Made by a program: the position numbers and the translations under genes. From Takakia lepidozioides (Eukaryota; Streptophyta; Takakiopsida; Takakiales; Takakiaceae): 64,000 nt of DNA. Shown in pieces: positions 55,508 through 64,000 of this stretch (its first letter is position 1; each line of letters opens with the position of its first letter). The DNA lies in contig CM060734.1 in the NCBI GenBank assembly GCA_030704615.1, positions 16,924,001 to 16,988,000 on the forward strand. The letters are read 5' to 3'. The notes under the pieces were generated by a model that worked only from the letters and a program-made list of their open reading frames with translations, had not been told where the DNA came from and searched no databases.

Positions 55508-58500
55508 AGCTCAGGGAAGGGCAGAGAGGACCTCAGATGCAGGGGTCTCTCCCTTCATTTGCTGGCCAACAACGGGCGGATGTGGTGTGCTGGACATGTG
55601 GAGGACCCCATGTCAAGAAGGATTGCCCAGAGGGAGGCAAAGGGTCGGCACATGCACAGCCTGCACAGTTGCAGTGTGGGCATTGTGGCAAGCACGGGCA
55701 TGGAGAGGCCCAGTGTTATGGTTTGCATCCTGAGTTGCGCCCAGGCCAGTTCCAAGGGAACAATGGTGGCCGGGGGCGAGGTGGAGCAGCCCAGAGAGGA
55801 CGAGGTGGCCAGCCACGAGGTGCAGGCCAAGGGCAAGCTCAACGTGGCCAAGGACGCGGAGGTCAGGGTGTTGACCAAGGCATGGCCAACCGGCTTCAGC
55901 AGCTAGAGCAGAGGCTCGCTGCCATGGCTACAGCTCAGGTGGTACCGGCTCTAAGGCCGGATGGTCCACCTCCTGCTCCTGAGGGAGGAGATATGGGAGG
56001 CATGGGATTCATGTGTGGAGCAGCACTACCACTAGTGCAGGTGGAGTCTGCTGCAGCCGTGACTCGAGGAGCAGCACGAGTTCCTGAGCCACGAGGTGCA
56101 GAGGTGGAGTTGGATCCACAGCGTGGGGAGGCAAGCCGTCAGGCTAGGCTTCCTCAGTCATTCACATTGGCGGAGACAGTGTCGACGCCATCCATGGCAC
56201 CTAGTTCTCGCCCGACTGTTACCGAGGCGGAGGTTACTATGCCATTGGGGAGAGCTACACGGGTAGCACCACTACCTAGTGTTGCCAAGGCTACGGCAGC
56301 TAGTGTGCTGCTAGGAGCGGCCACATCTGTGTGCCAGGCTCCATTGTTCTCGGCTACCATGATTGCGACGCCGGGGATAAGACCAGCTGAGGTGTTCAGG
56401 CTGGCAGCTACACTCTGTGAGAGTGGGGAGGTTACTTCATCTTCTGCGGAGATAGTGGGAGGTGTAGTGCCGGAGGGATCCTCGGATTTGAGGGTCAAGA
56501 CTGCCACGGCGGCGCCATGGCAAGCTGCAGCTGCCAGGTTGATGGAGCTGCCAGCTAGGCCAGCCATTGAGCGCGCCATGGTGACACCTGGAGTTGTCAT
56601 GTTAGACAACCAGGATGGCATTTTCTGTTTGAGTGGACCGGCAGGCAAGAGGTACCGGCCACTGCGGGTCTTGTTGGACTCGGGAGCTCAGCCATTGATG
56701 CTGGGCAGAGCTGCTATTGCAGGCTTGGGCCTCACGGAGGCGGATATGGAGCCTTGTCCTTTCCAGATACAGACGTCTCTGGGAGGATCGGAGCAGGCTC
56801 GGGGCATGACACGGCGTGAGTTGGCTATCAGACTACGGCCGGATCACCCTACAGATGGCTCAGTGATGCGAGCCAAGGCCATTGTGACAGACGCAGTCTC
56901 ATACGATGTCCTGGTTGGTGGGGCAGTGTTGTACCCCATGGGCTTCACCCTGGATTTTTGGGAGGAGTCAGCTTCCTATAGGCCTGCATGGCAGTCAGGG
57001 GAGGGCCGGCGTGTGCAGCTCCCTGTGACGTTCATAGGAGGAGTTGCGGTTGCCCAGCGAGGCAAGATGCCGACACTAGCAGCATTCACAGCGGCAGTGA
57101 GTTGGCCTAGAGAGTTGCTTGAGGGCAATGCTCATTCAGAGGATGTACCACCTCCGGGAGAGCAGGATGACATGTATGGTATGGCGGAGTTGCCTACCAT
57201 GGTTGCTCAGACTCCATTGTGGGGCACGAGCAAGGATTTGCAGCGGGATGCTGATCGACGGGTGCAACAAGCCTGGGTGGAGGCTTTTGTACCGTCAGGA
57301 GAGGAGGAGAGTGTGGGGATTGCACCAGGACCACCTCAATTGTCTCCATTGGACACCACACCTATTGTGTGGCAGTCTCCGGATGAAGGCATTTGTCTTC
57401 TGGACTTGTTTGGCGGGATCAGCACCGGATTGGCTGCTGTGTTACAGGCAGGTGTACGAGTTCGGCGTTACCTGTATGTGGAGAGGGATGAGACTGCACG
57501 ACGCGTTTCACTTCGCCATGTTGCTCAGTTGGTGCAGCGGTACCCTGAGTTGTTGTCGGTGTCTGCAATTCGTGGATATCAGCAGGCCTTGCCAGCAGAC
57601 ATTTCGTTGCTGGGGGCGCAGGATTTGGAGCGGGTTGGCTCCATTGATCTGGTAGTGGCAGGTTGGCCCTGCCAAGGGCATTCATCAGCCGGGCATGGCA
57701 ATGGATTGCGAGACTCGAGGTCGGGTCTGTTTTGGGAGATGGTGCGGGTTTTGCGCCACTTGCAGCTTCATCAAGCTGTATCTCCAGCATACATCTTGGA
57801 GAATGTGCCACTGATGGGCGATTCTCGGGCCAGGGTGATGGCCAGTGTGCATCAAGTCCGGTCGTGGCTTGGGTCAGCAGTGTTGCTAGATGCAGCTACA
57901 GTGGGGTCACGGGCTCATCGTCCACGGCTATGGTGGACTAACATGATGCCACCCGCACTGCTCAAGCGTGCATTTGATGGGGTGCAGCGGCCAGCACATC
58001 TCACAGTGGATAACATTCTGGACACAGGGAGGCAGTCTCAACGTGTGAGACACGATGACCGTTCGCCTTTGGCAGTGGTCAACAAGGTGGGTCAACCACG
58101 AGCAGCATTACCTACACTGCTCAGCCTCCCAGGATCGCATGCTTTCCGGGATAGTGGACCTGGCCTCCTGTGGGATGCTCAGTTGCAGCAGTTAGTGGAG
58201 CCTAATGCTGACGAGCGTGAGCGGGCAATGGGTTTTACCACTGGTACCACGGCGGTGTCGTCTCTTTCTGAGGCATCACGTCGTCAAGTGTTGGGGCAAG
58301 CAATGGATCTCAATTGCTTGACCTGGATTATCAGCTTGGCTCTAGCTGAGCAACGCAGAGTGCGGAATACACTTCCCTCAATGGTCTCTCTGCCTACCGA
58401 GACGGTACAGGCAGTGAGTGGGGGCGAGCATATGAGGACCACGGGGTGCATGCATCCATGGCACACGTGGGAGGTGCTCGAGGTTCAGAGGGAGTTGGCA

Positions 58501-58638
58501 GCCAAGGCGGCTGTGATGGATGAGGTTGGGGATTCTTCTCGAGTTGAGGAGGTCCTCAAGGATGAGATGATGGGGCAGGATGATGCCTTGTCATTGACTG
58601 AGCAGGTAGGGAGTACTGCTCAAGAGGTTGCAGCATAG
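55504..58638 (+). CDS. D2 zinc knuckles, protease and C5 DNA methyltransferase
   Basis: 1044 codons. Zinc knuckles CWTCGGPHVKKDC and CGHCGKHGHGEAQC fall in the first 75 residues. A retropepsin motif VLLDSGAQPLMLG is near residue 390. A cytosine-C5 methyltransferase fills roughly residues 628-960: motif I LLDLFGGISTGLAA (near 631), catalytic PCQ with Cys723 in VAGWPCQGHSSAG, ENV at 766-768, a QRRxR-like RAHRPRLWW (near 802), and a C-terminal RRQVLGQAMDL. The layout resembles DNMT3/DRM-type enzymes more than bacterial ones; this is my reading, not a search. It would methylate cytosines, possibly the element's own DNA. It ends at TAG, after which the same frame continues into RT. Confidence 0.92.
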   Translation: MKLREGQRGPQMQGSLPSFAGQQRADVVCWTCGGPHVKKDCPEGGKGSAHAQPAQLQCGHCGKHGHGEAQCYGLHPELRPGQFQGNNGGRGRGGAAQRGRGGQPRGAGQGQAQRGQGRGGQGVDQGMANRLQQLEQRLAAMATAQVVPALRPDGPPPAPEGGDMGGMGFMCGAALPLVQVESAAAVTRGAARVPEPRGAEVELDPQRGEASRQARLPQSFTLAETVSTPSMAPSSRPTVTEAEVTMPLGRATRVAPLPSVAKATAASVLLGAATSVCQAPLFSATMIATPGIRPAEVFRLAATLCESGEVTSSSAEIVGGVVPEGSSDLRVKTATAAPWQAAAARLMELPARPAIERAMVTPGVVMLDNQDGIFCLSGPAGKRYRPLRVLLDSGAQPLMLGRAAIAGLGLTEADMEPCPFQIQTSLGGSEQARGMTRRELAIRLRPDHPTDGSVMRAKAIVTDAVSYDVLVGGAVLYPMGFTLDFWEESASYRPAWQSGEGRRVQLPVTFIGGVAVAQRGKMPTLAAFTAAVSWPRELLEGNAHSEDVPPPGEQDDMYGMAELPTMVAQTPLWGTSKDLQRDADRRVQQAWVEAFVPSGEEESVGIAPGPPQLSPLDTTPIVWQSPDEGICLLDLFGGISTGLAAVLQAGVRVRRYLYVERDETARRVSLRHVAQLVQRYPELLSVSAIRGYQQALPADISLLGAQDLERVGSIDLVVAGWPCQGHSSAGHGNGLRDSRSGLFWEMVRVLRHLQLHQAVSPAYILENVPLMGDSRARVMASVHQVRSWLGSAVLLDAATVGSRAHRPRLWWTNMMPPALLKRAFDGVQRPAHLTVDNILDTGRQSQRVRHDDRSPLAVVNKVGQPRAALPTLLSLPGSHAFRDSGPGLLWDAQLQQLVEPNADERERAMGFTTGTTAVSSLSEASRRQVLGQAMDLNCLTWIISLALAEQRRVRNTLPSMVSLPTETVQAVSGGEHMRTTGCMHPWHTWEVLEVQRELAAKAAVMDEVGDSSRVEEVLKDEMMGQDDALSLTEQVGSTAQEVAA

Positions 58639-58644
58639 CAACCA
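58636..58644 (+). promoter_or_regulatory. Possible stop-codon readthrough signal (TAG CAA CCA)
   Basis: The stop between DNMT and RT is TAG followed by CAACCA. This fits the UAG-CAR-YYA context known from tobamoviruses. Both sides are in one frame. It could alternatively be a simple C-to-T nonsense change. Confidence 0.5.
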
Positions 58645-61600
58645 CGGGACGCGTCCTCTACCTCTAAGCCCACTGGACTTAAGGTTGTAGTTACGGAGGA
58701 CAATTGGGAGCCTGACATTGGACCCATTGTCACCGGAGGAGAGAGACGACGTATACGGCGGTTCCTGAGGGCTTACAGGAATTGCTTTGCCTTCAGTTTG
58801 AAGGACTTGGGAGCACTGAAGGGTCAAGAGATCCGTATTGAGTTGGCCACTGACACGCCAATCTTTCGGAGACCCTATAGATACAGTGACATGGAGAGGT
58901 CTTTGATTCAGATGAGGACTCAAGATCTCTGGGAGGCAGGTTTGGTGGAGCTCTCTGGTGGAGAGTATGCTTCAGCCACAGTGATGCCAGCCAAGAAGGA
59001 TGTCTATGGCAATTGGACGGAGAGACGTATGTGCGGTGATTACCGGCCTGTAAATCGTCAGACCAAGTCCGATAAGTATGCCATGCCAACACCAGAGGAG
59101 ATCTTTGATGCCATCGGGCATGCTAAGGCCTTTAGCACTTTGGATTTACGATCCGGATATCACCAGTTGCCAATCAAGGAGGCGGACAAGCAGAAGACGG
59201 CATTCTGGGGGATCAATGAGCACGGCAAGGATTGCCTATATCAGTGGCGGTTCTTACCATTTGGGCTTAAGAATGCTCCTGCAGAGTTTCAGAGAGTCAT
59301 GGATAGGATTCTAGCAGGGGTGGACTTTGCTCGGTGCTACATAGATGACATCATCATCTTTAGTGTTACGATGGAGGAGCATGAGAGACACCTTCAGGTG
59401 GTATTGGAGCGCTTGAGAGCGCACGGATTGAAGTTGCATCCGGGGAAGTGCAAGTTTTTCCACAACCAGATTGAGTATCTGGGTCACATGATATATCCTG
59501 GAGGATTGGGGGTACAGCAGACTAAGGTAGAGGCCATTGCACAAATTCCACGCCCCACGGATGTGAGCCGAGTTCGAGCTTTCATGGGGTTGGCAAACTA
59601 TTATAGACGGTTTGTCAAGGGATTTAGTACCATTGCAAAGGCTCTAACCAAGCTGACCAAGGTGGACCAGGAGTGGCAGTGGGAAGATGAGCAGGAACGA
59701 GCTTTTCAAGAGCTCAAGGCGAGGTTGACCTCGGCGCCTATCTTGAGACGACCTATCAGGGGGCGTCCCTTTCAGCTGCATACGGATTGGAGCATGCTGG
59801 GGCTTGGAGCGGTGCTCACACAGGTGGATGATGAGGGAAGAGAGTTCGTAGTGGCTTACGCTAGCCGCTCGAACAACGCTGCAGAGGCTAAGTACAGCTC
59901 ATATGAGGGAGAGTGCTTAGCTGCAGTGTGGGCCGTGGCACACTTCAGGTGCTATCTATACGGCAATCTTTTCACCCTTGTCATGGATCACCAGCCACTC
60001 AAGTGGTTGATGGAGTCAGACAAGCTTACGGGGAAGCTTGCACGGTGGGCACTTATACTCCAGGAGTATGACTTTCAGGTTGTGCATCGACCGGGTTTGG
60101 TCAATCGGGATGCGGATGGATTGAGTCGCAATCCATGCATGAGCCAGCAGGATGACACTGGAGCTCGGTGGCATGGTGAGACGGACGAGGAGATGGTGCC
60201 GGGATGGCACGCATCTGCATTTTTGTGTATCTTGGCATCGGGAGGTCAGATTGGACCTACAACAGGGATGACTGTAGACGGAGTGTCTGAGGACCCTGAG
60301 GCTAGTGATGAGCTAGGTGGTGCCAGAGATATACATGAGGATTCGGCTGTGTTGGACTACCTCCGCACGGGAGACACGGCAGCCATTGTGACTGCCAGGG
60401 AGAGGGATCGGATCCTGCAACGAGCCAAGAGGTTCAAGTGGGAGGGGATACACCTACTTCGAGTGTGGGAGGATGGTCGGGTGAGGATTGTGCCTCACCC
60501 CACACAGCGTGCACGGTTAGTGCGGCATGCCCATGAGGAGTTGGGGCATTTTGGAGTGCGACGCACTCACAGTTTACTGCAGGGGCAGTATTGGTGGCGT
60601 GGTATGCATACAGAGGTGCAACAGTTTGTGGCTAGGTGCATGGTGTGTGACAGGGTGCGTGCTTCATTCAACGCCCCTACACCACAGTTGCATCCTTTAC
60701 CTATCATGGGATTGGGCTACAGGTGGAGTCTTGACTTCGCAGGACCGTTGCCACTGACTATGCGCCACCACAGATATGTGTTGGTGATGGTGGAGCACTT
60801 CTCCAAGTGGATTGAGTTGGTTCCATTGCCTGACAAGGCTAGTGAGGGGGCTGCGTATGCATTCTTGGATCGTGTGCTTAGCCGATTTGGTGCTCCAGCT
60901 GAGGTACTCACGGACCAAGGGAGAGAGTTCTTGGGGGAGTTTCAGGCTTTGTGTGATAAAGCCTTGATAGACCACCGCACCACTTCTCGGGATCATCCTG
61001 AGGCCGATGGCTTAGCAGAGAGAGTTGTTCAGACGGTGAAGAGGGGTTTGCGCAAGTATGGCTTGCAGAAGGGACACCTAGGAGATTGGGATCTTCAGGT
61101 TCCTTGGTTAGCCATGGGCTACAGGTTCAGCAAACAAGCATCACTTGCCTCCTTCTCACCATATTTCCTTCTCTTTGGCCGAGAGCCGGATTTGCCTGCA
61201 GCCATTCGTAGGGACACTGCTCAAGTCCTTAACCTTGACGATCCGGACGTGTGGGTACGTGCATGTGATCAGCGTGCAGAGTTGTTCAAGAAAGTCATGC
61301 CCATGGCTTTTGAGAACCTTGCCATTGCACAGCACCGTGATACGTTGAGGTATGCCACTATACGTGGTGGAGGATATCGTCCTGGGGTTCGGAGGTTTAG
61401 CCCTGGTGACTATGTTTATTTGCAGCAGACTGCTCCTACGACTCTGGATGTTACTGCAGGGCGTGTTATTCTGAGGGTTCGAGAGGTGTTGCCCTCAGGG
61501 GTCCTGATCTTGGAGGGTCGGGATGGCATGACTTGGAAGGACCATGTGCGTAATTGTGCGCCATGTCACCTTCCCAATGTCGATGGCAGAGTTGACCCAA

Positions 61601-61773
61601 ACTTGGCAGTGGTACCTGCAGGTTTGAGGTGCATGCTCTGTGGGTCTGCCAAAGGGGCAGCCACCATGCTGGTGTGTGATCGATGCTCAAGGGGTTGGCA
61701 TATGGGATGCTTGACACCACCTCTTGAGAAGGTTCCTGACGGAGATTGGTTGTGTCCACACTGCTTGGGATAG
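58639..61773 (+). CDS. D2 RT, RNase H, integrase and PHD finger
   Basis: In frame with the upstream ORF after a single TAG; the first ATG-type opening is only at 58798. RT motifs: YRPVNRQTKSD, STLDLRSGYHQLPI, LPFGLKNAPAEFQR and CYIDDIIIFS (intact YIDD). RNase H: FQLHTDWSMLGLGAVL, YEGECLAAVWAV and VMDHQPLKWL. Integrase: HHCC finger near 60530-60655, SLDFAGPLP, LTDQGREFLGEF, DHPEADGLAERV. A GPY-less C-terminal barrel-like stretch follows, then a PHD finger CMLC...CDRCSRGWH...CPHCLG at the very end. All catalytic acids seen are intact. The PHD finger stands where chromoviruses have a chromodomain. Confidence 0.92.
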   Translation, partial: QPRDASSTSKPTGLKVVVTEDNWEPDIGPIVTGGERRRIRRFLRAYRNCFAFSLKDLGALKGQEIRIELATDTPIFRRPYRYSDMERSLIQMRTQDLWEAGLVELSGGEYASATVMPAKKDVYGNWTERRMCGDYRPVNRQTKSDKYAMPTPEEIFDAIGHAKAFSTLDLRSGYHQLPIKEADKQKTAFWGINEHGKDCLYQWRFLPFGLKNAPAEFQRVMDRILAGVDFARCYIDDIIIFSVTMEEHERHLQVVLERLRAHGLKLHPGKCKFFHNQIEYLGHMIYPGGLGVQQTKVEAIAQIPRPTDVSRVRAFMGLANYYRRFVKGFSTIAKALTKLTKVDQEWQWEDEQERAFQELKARLTSAPILRRPIRGRPFQLHTDWSMLGLGAVLTQVDDEGREFVVAYASRSNNAAEAKYSSYEGECLAAVWAVAHFRCYLYGNLFTLVMDHQPLKWLMESDKLTGKLARWALILQEYDFQVVHRPGLVNRDADGLSRNPCMSQQDDTGARWHGETDEEMVPGWHASAFLCILASGGQIGPTTGMTVDGVSEDPEASDELGGARDIHEDSAVLDYLRTGDTAAIVTARERDRILQRAKRFKWEGIHLLRVWEDGRVRIVPHPTQRARLVRHAHEELGHFGVRRTHSLLQGQYWWRGMHTEVQQFVARCMVCDRVRASFNAPTPQLHPLPIMGLGYRWSLDFAGPLPLTMRHHRYVLVMVEHFSKWIELVPLPDKASEGAAYAFLDRVLSRFGAPAEVLTDQGREFLGEFQALCDKALIDHRTTSRDHPEADGLAERVVQTVKRGLRKYGLQKGHLGDWDLQVPWLAMGYRFSKQASLASFSPYFLLFGREPDLPAAIRRDTAQVLNLDDPDVWVRACDQRAELFKKVMPMAFENLAIAQHRDTLRYATIRGGGYRPGVRRFSPGDYVYLQQTAPTTLDVTAGRVILRVREVLPSGVLILEGRDGMTWKDHVRNCAPCHLPNVDGRVDPNLAVVPAGLRCMLCGSAKGAATMLVCDRCSRGWHMGCLTPPLEKVPDGDWLCPHCLG

Positions 61774-62018
61774 TGGCAGTGGACATGACTGGAGGCAGCT
61801 AACAAGACATGGGAGGCCAAGCTCATAGGAGTCAATACATGAGATCCCAAGCTCAAGTTCACAGGTTGCAAGACGGCGACTAACGATGGGGCAACTCTTG
61901 CACCCGGCCTCTTGATCTATCGAGTTTGAGTGTAGTAGGGATAGTGGTGGAGGACTTAGTGAGGCTATGGTCACTATCACATCTTGTGGCTACCTGGACT
62001 TAGAGGGACCTAAGCACC

Positions 62019-62033
62019 AGCTAGGGGGGCGAT
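62019..62033 (+). other. Polypurine tract of D2
   Basis: AGCTAGGGGGGCGAT, the same as in D1, lies directly before the TG of the LTR. Confidence 0.6.
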
Positions 62034-62330
62034 TGTGTGGACTAGTGATTGCCATAGTGGGCAGCGTAGTGGCAGCCTAGTGACTGACTAGTTGTAGCCT
62101 AGTGGTTGGACTAGTGGCTGGACTAGTGGTATACTAGTGGTATACTAGTGTGTGGTGTGCACATGTGTTGTGTGGTTTTGGACAGCGATGTAGTTGTGTA
62201 GCGATATGTATGCGCACGACACCCTCGACACCTGCATGCTTGATTACGCGCCATGCTAGTTTTGTGTGGGCGCTTGTTTTTATAGGTGGTTGGTTTGGAT
62301 TTCATCACCGACCCAATCCTAGAGCATGTT
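62034..62330 (+). repeat. LTR shared by D2 and D3
   Basis: It starts TGTGTGGACTAGTG with fewer ACTAGTGG repeats than D1. It is followed without a gap by a D-type leader and gag at 62584, so one LTR serves as the end of D2 and the start of D3. The right border is approximate because I could not identify the primer-binding site. Confidence 0.6.
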
Positions 62331-62583
62331 GCCGGTGGTGAGGCTGGGGTGATGACCAGTCAGACCATCATTGTTTCTCCTGTGGTGAGGTTGGGGTGAT
62401 GACCAACCAACCATAGGAGTGCCTACGGTGGATGTAGGTGCAGGTGCAGGCTATGTTAGGAACCTAGTATTCCAAACCATAAGCCGCAACAGGTTCCCTA
62501 CCTGGTTACCTTATGGAAAGGGGGATTAGAGACAGGTCCATGACTGATTGAGTGTGAGGTTTTCATCACGGAGGTGCCACTAG

Positions 62584-64000
62584 TTGATGGGAGAGAGTGC
62601 CGGTACGAGCACTAGCGATACTAGTGGGTATACGAGACGAGGTGTGCGGTTTAAGCCACCTTCACCTCATGTGTCTTCTAAGGAAGGTTTTGATTCCGAC
62701 TCTGAATCAGGAGGATTCACGCCGACGGTGCAAGTTACTTCCTTGCCATTATTGTGGGATACAATGGAGGAAATGTATGGAGCCACCAAGGGGCCACGTA
62801 GGTACTCTGGAGCAGTGGGCACCATCGAGCTAGATGATTTCATACAAGAGTTTGATAGTTGGTGTGACTTGTAGCGAATGCGCAATCCACAACTGTTTAC
62901 GCCTTTTATGGCATGGAAGGGGCTGTTTCAGCACCTTGAGGGGCCGCCCATGGATAATTACCATGAGTTTAGGCGGGGGCATGAGGTTAAGATCGAGGAG
63001 TGGAGGATGTACTGGTCACCTGACTATGTCTCCATCACTAGAGGCACTAGAGGCACAAAGGTAGCAGCTGCACCGGCAGCTTCCACAAGCAGCAGTGGGA
63101 CTAGTGGTACAGCAGTTGGGACGCCCACCCAAGCCACTGCTGCACCAGCACTAGCACCAGTACTCGTGTCTGCCATCAACCCTGTTGTGGAGTTCTTCGA
63201 AGAGTTGAAAAAGAACTACCAAGGGGTGAGGACAGAGAAGTTGCGGAGCTTACAAAAGTTCCAATGGAAGCCTAGTGAGAGCTTGAGTGAGGCCTACACT
63301 CGCATAAGGCGCTTGATAAATGTAAACCCAAGGGTTACGGAGGCTCAAGCAGTCCAATTCTGATATGGGATATTGGACAAAGAGCTGAGGAGAAAGGTGC
63401 GGGATGCAACTCTCCTACAAGCGGCCCAACCCACCTTAGCAAATGTGTTTTTGCTGGCAGAGCGAATAGAGCTCAACATGGTGGAAGAACGAGTGATCAT
63501 GGTGTGATTTGCTAATGAGACACCACGGGATAGTGGTGCTCCTAGCCAACCACTACCCCACGTGCTCAAGGCAATAAGAGGGCTCAGGTGAAGCCTAGAG
63601 AAGGACACAGAGGATCTCAGATGCAGGGATCTCTCCCTTCATTTGCAGGCCAGCAACAGACGGGTGTAGTGTGTTGGACATGTGGAGGACCCCATGTCAA
63701 GAAGGATTGCCCAGAGGGAGGCAAAGGGCCAGCACAAGCACAGCCTGCACAGTTGCAGTGTGGGCATTGTGGCAAGTATGGGCATGGAGAAGCCCAGTGT
63801 TATGACTTACACCCTGAGTTGCGGCCAGGCCAGTTCCAAGGGAACAATGGTGGCCAAGGGCGAGGTGGAGTACCTCAGAGAGGACGAGGTGGTCACATAC
63901 GAGGTGCAAGACAAAGGCAAGCACAGCATGGCCAGGGACGTAGAGGTCAGGGTCATGACCACGACATGGCGGATAGGCTTGCTCAGCTAGAGCAACGTGT
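62584..64000 (+). pseudogene. D3 Gag (broken, partial)
   Basis: It matches D2 Gag from DSAGSSTSDTS-type sequence onward. Stops: TAG at 62872 where D2 has CAG, TGA at 63361 where D2 has TGG, and TGA near 63505. A one-base loss near 63562 shifts the frame, while the AAGAGGGCTC site keeps the ancestral phase. The zinc knuckles CWTCGGPHVKKDC and CGHCGKYGHGEAQC are complete up to the window end. Confidence 0.82.

Larger units (their letters stand above)
54150..62330 (+). mobile_element. D2: gypsy element encoding a DNA methyltransferase and a PHD finger
   Basis: The order is a partial 5' LTR and leader, gag (54467-55507), gag CCHC/protease/DNMT (55504-58638), RT/RNase H/integrase/PHD (58639-61773), polypurine tract, and 3' LTR from 62034. 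Only one frame shift and one TAG interrupt about 7.3 kb of coding. D1 and D3 are relatives. A Ty3/gypsy element with a DNMT fits the published retrotransposon-DNMT capture in charophytes. Confidence 0.92.
62034..64000 (+). mobile_element. D3: 5' part of a D-family element, cut by the window
   Basis: Leader and gag match D2 from 54150 onward. It runs off the right edge in the second zinc-knuckle region, so its protease, DNMT and pol are not visible. Confidence 0.85.

Noticed and set aside
56154-56648. 164-codon minus-strand ORF over the DNMT gene
   Set aside because: It is an antisense shadow of the D2 polyprotein, with no domain and no support in D3.

Overview
The window looks like one stretch of a large, repeat-rich plant-lineage nuclear genome. 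There are nested Ty3/gypsy LTR retrotransposons, a Helitron remnant, and introns with GT/AG ends inside transposon genes. A gypsy element carries a cytosine DNA methyltransferase (DNMT), a combination published for charophyte algae and dinoflagellates, so a streptophyte alga (Chara- or Klebsormidium-like) is my best guess. That guess is inference. I see no ordinary host gene, tRNA, rRNA or CRISPR array.

Layout, left to right. (1) 497-7949: gypsy element B on the minus strand, decayed. It sits in the integrase region of D1, a fragment (7950-9889) of a second gypsy family, D. (2) 9890-41624: gypsy element G3 on the minus strand, split twice. E1, a 13.4-kb TIR DNA transposon (11922-25370), lies between its protease and reverse transcriptase. 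Element A (26306-38703), a plus-strand gypsy of B's family with 5-bp TSDs, lies between its gag and protease. A is itself cut by a 3.36-kb composite insert (28812-32168). (3) 41700-42175: Helitron helicase remnant. (4) 42229-54149: two adjacent copies of a 2.3-2.9-kb non-coding unit. The first contains E2 (43103-49812), a shorter relative of E1. An 8-bp TSD and an empty site in the second copy define E2. (5) 54150-64000: D2, nearly complete, and D3, its truncated tandem neighbour, joined through a shared LTR.

D2 carries Gag with two CCHC knuckles, protease, a DNMT with the PCQ and ENV motifs, RT, RNase H, integrase and a C-terminal PHD finger. Only one UAG separates the methyltransferase from RT in frame. 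It lies in a UAG-CAA-CCA context that fits the tobamovirus-type readthrough consensus. The element therefore appears to encode both a DNA-methylation writer and a chromatin-reader module.

E1 and E2 are an apparently uncharacterised family of large TIR transposons (ends with TATTTCATGAGC, 8-bp TSD). They contain long arrays of palindromes centred on GGCGCC. E1 has an intron-containing transposase with a SWIM zinc finger, a small unknown gene, and a long multi-exon gene whose translation suggests a ParB-like motif and a methyltransferase-like C-terminus. E2 keeps an intact ORF that joins the transposase N-terminus to the SWIM finger without the catalytic core. Element A has replaced RNase H and integrase with a long coiled-coil ORF fused in frame to RT, which looks like sequence captured by a retrotransposon.
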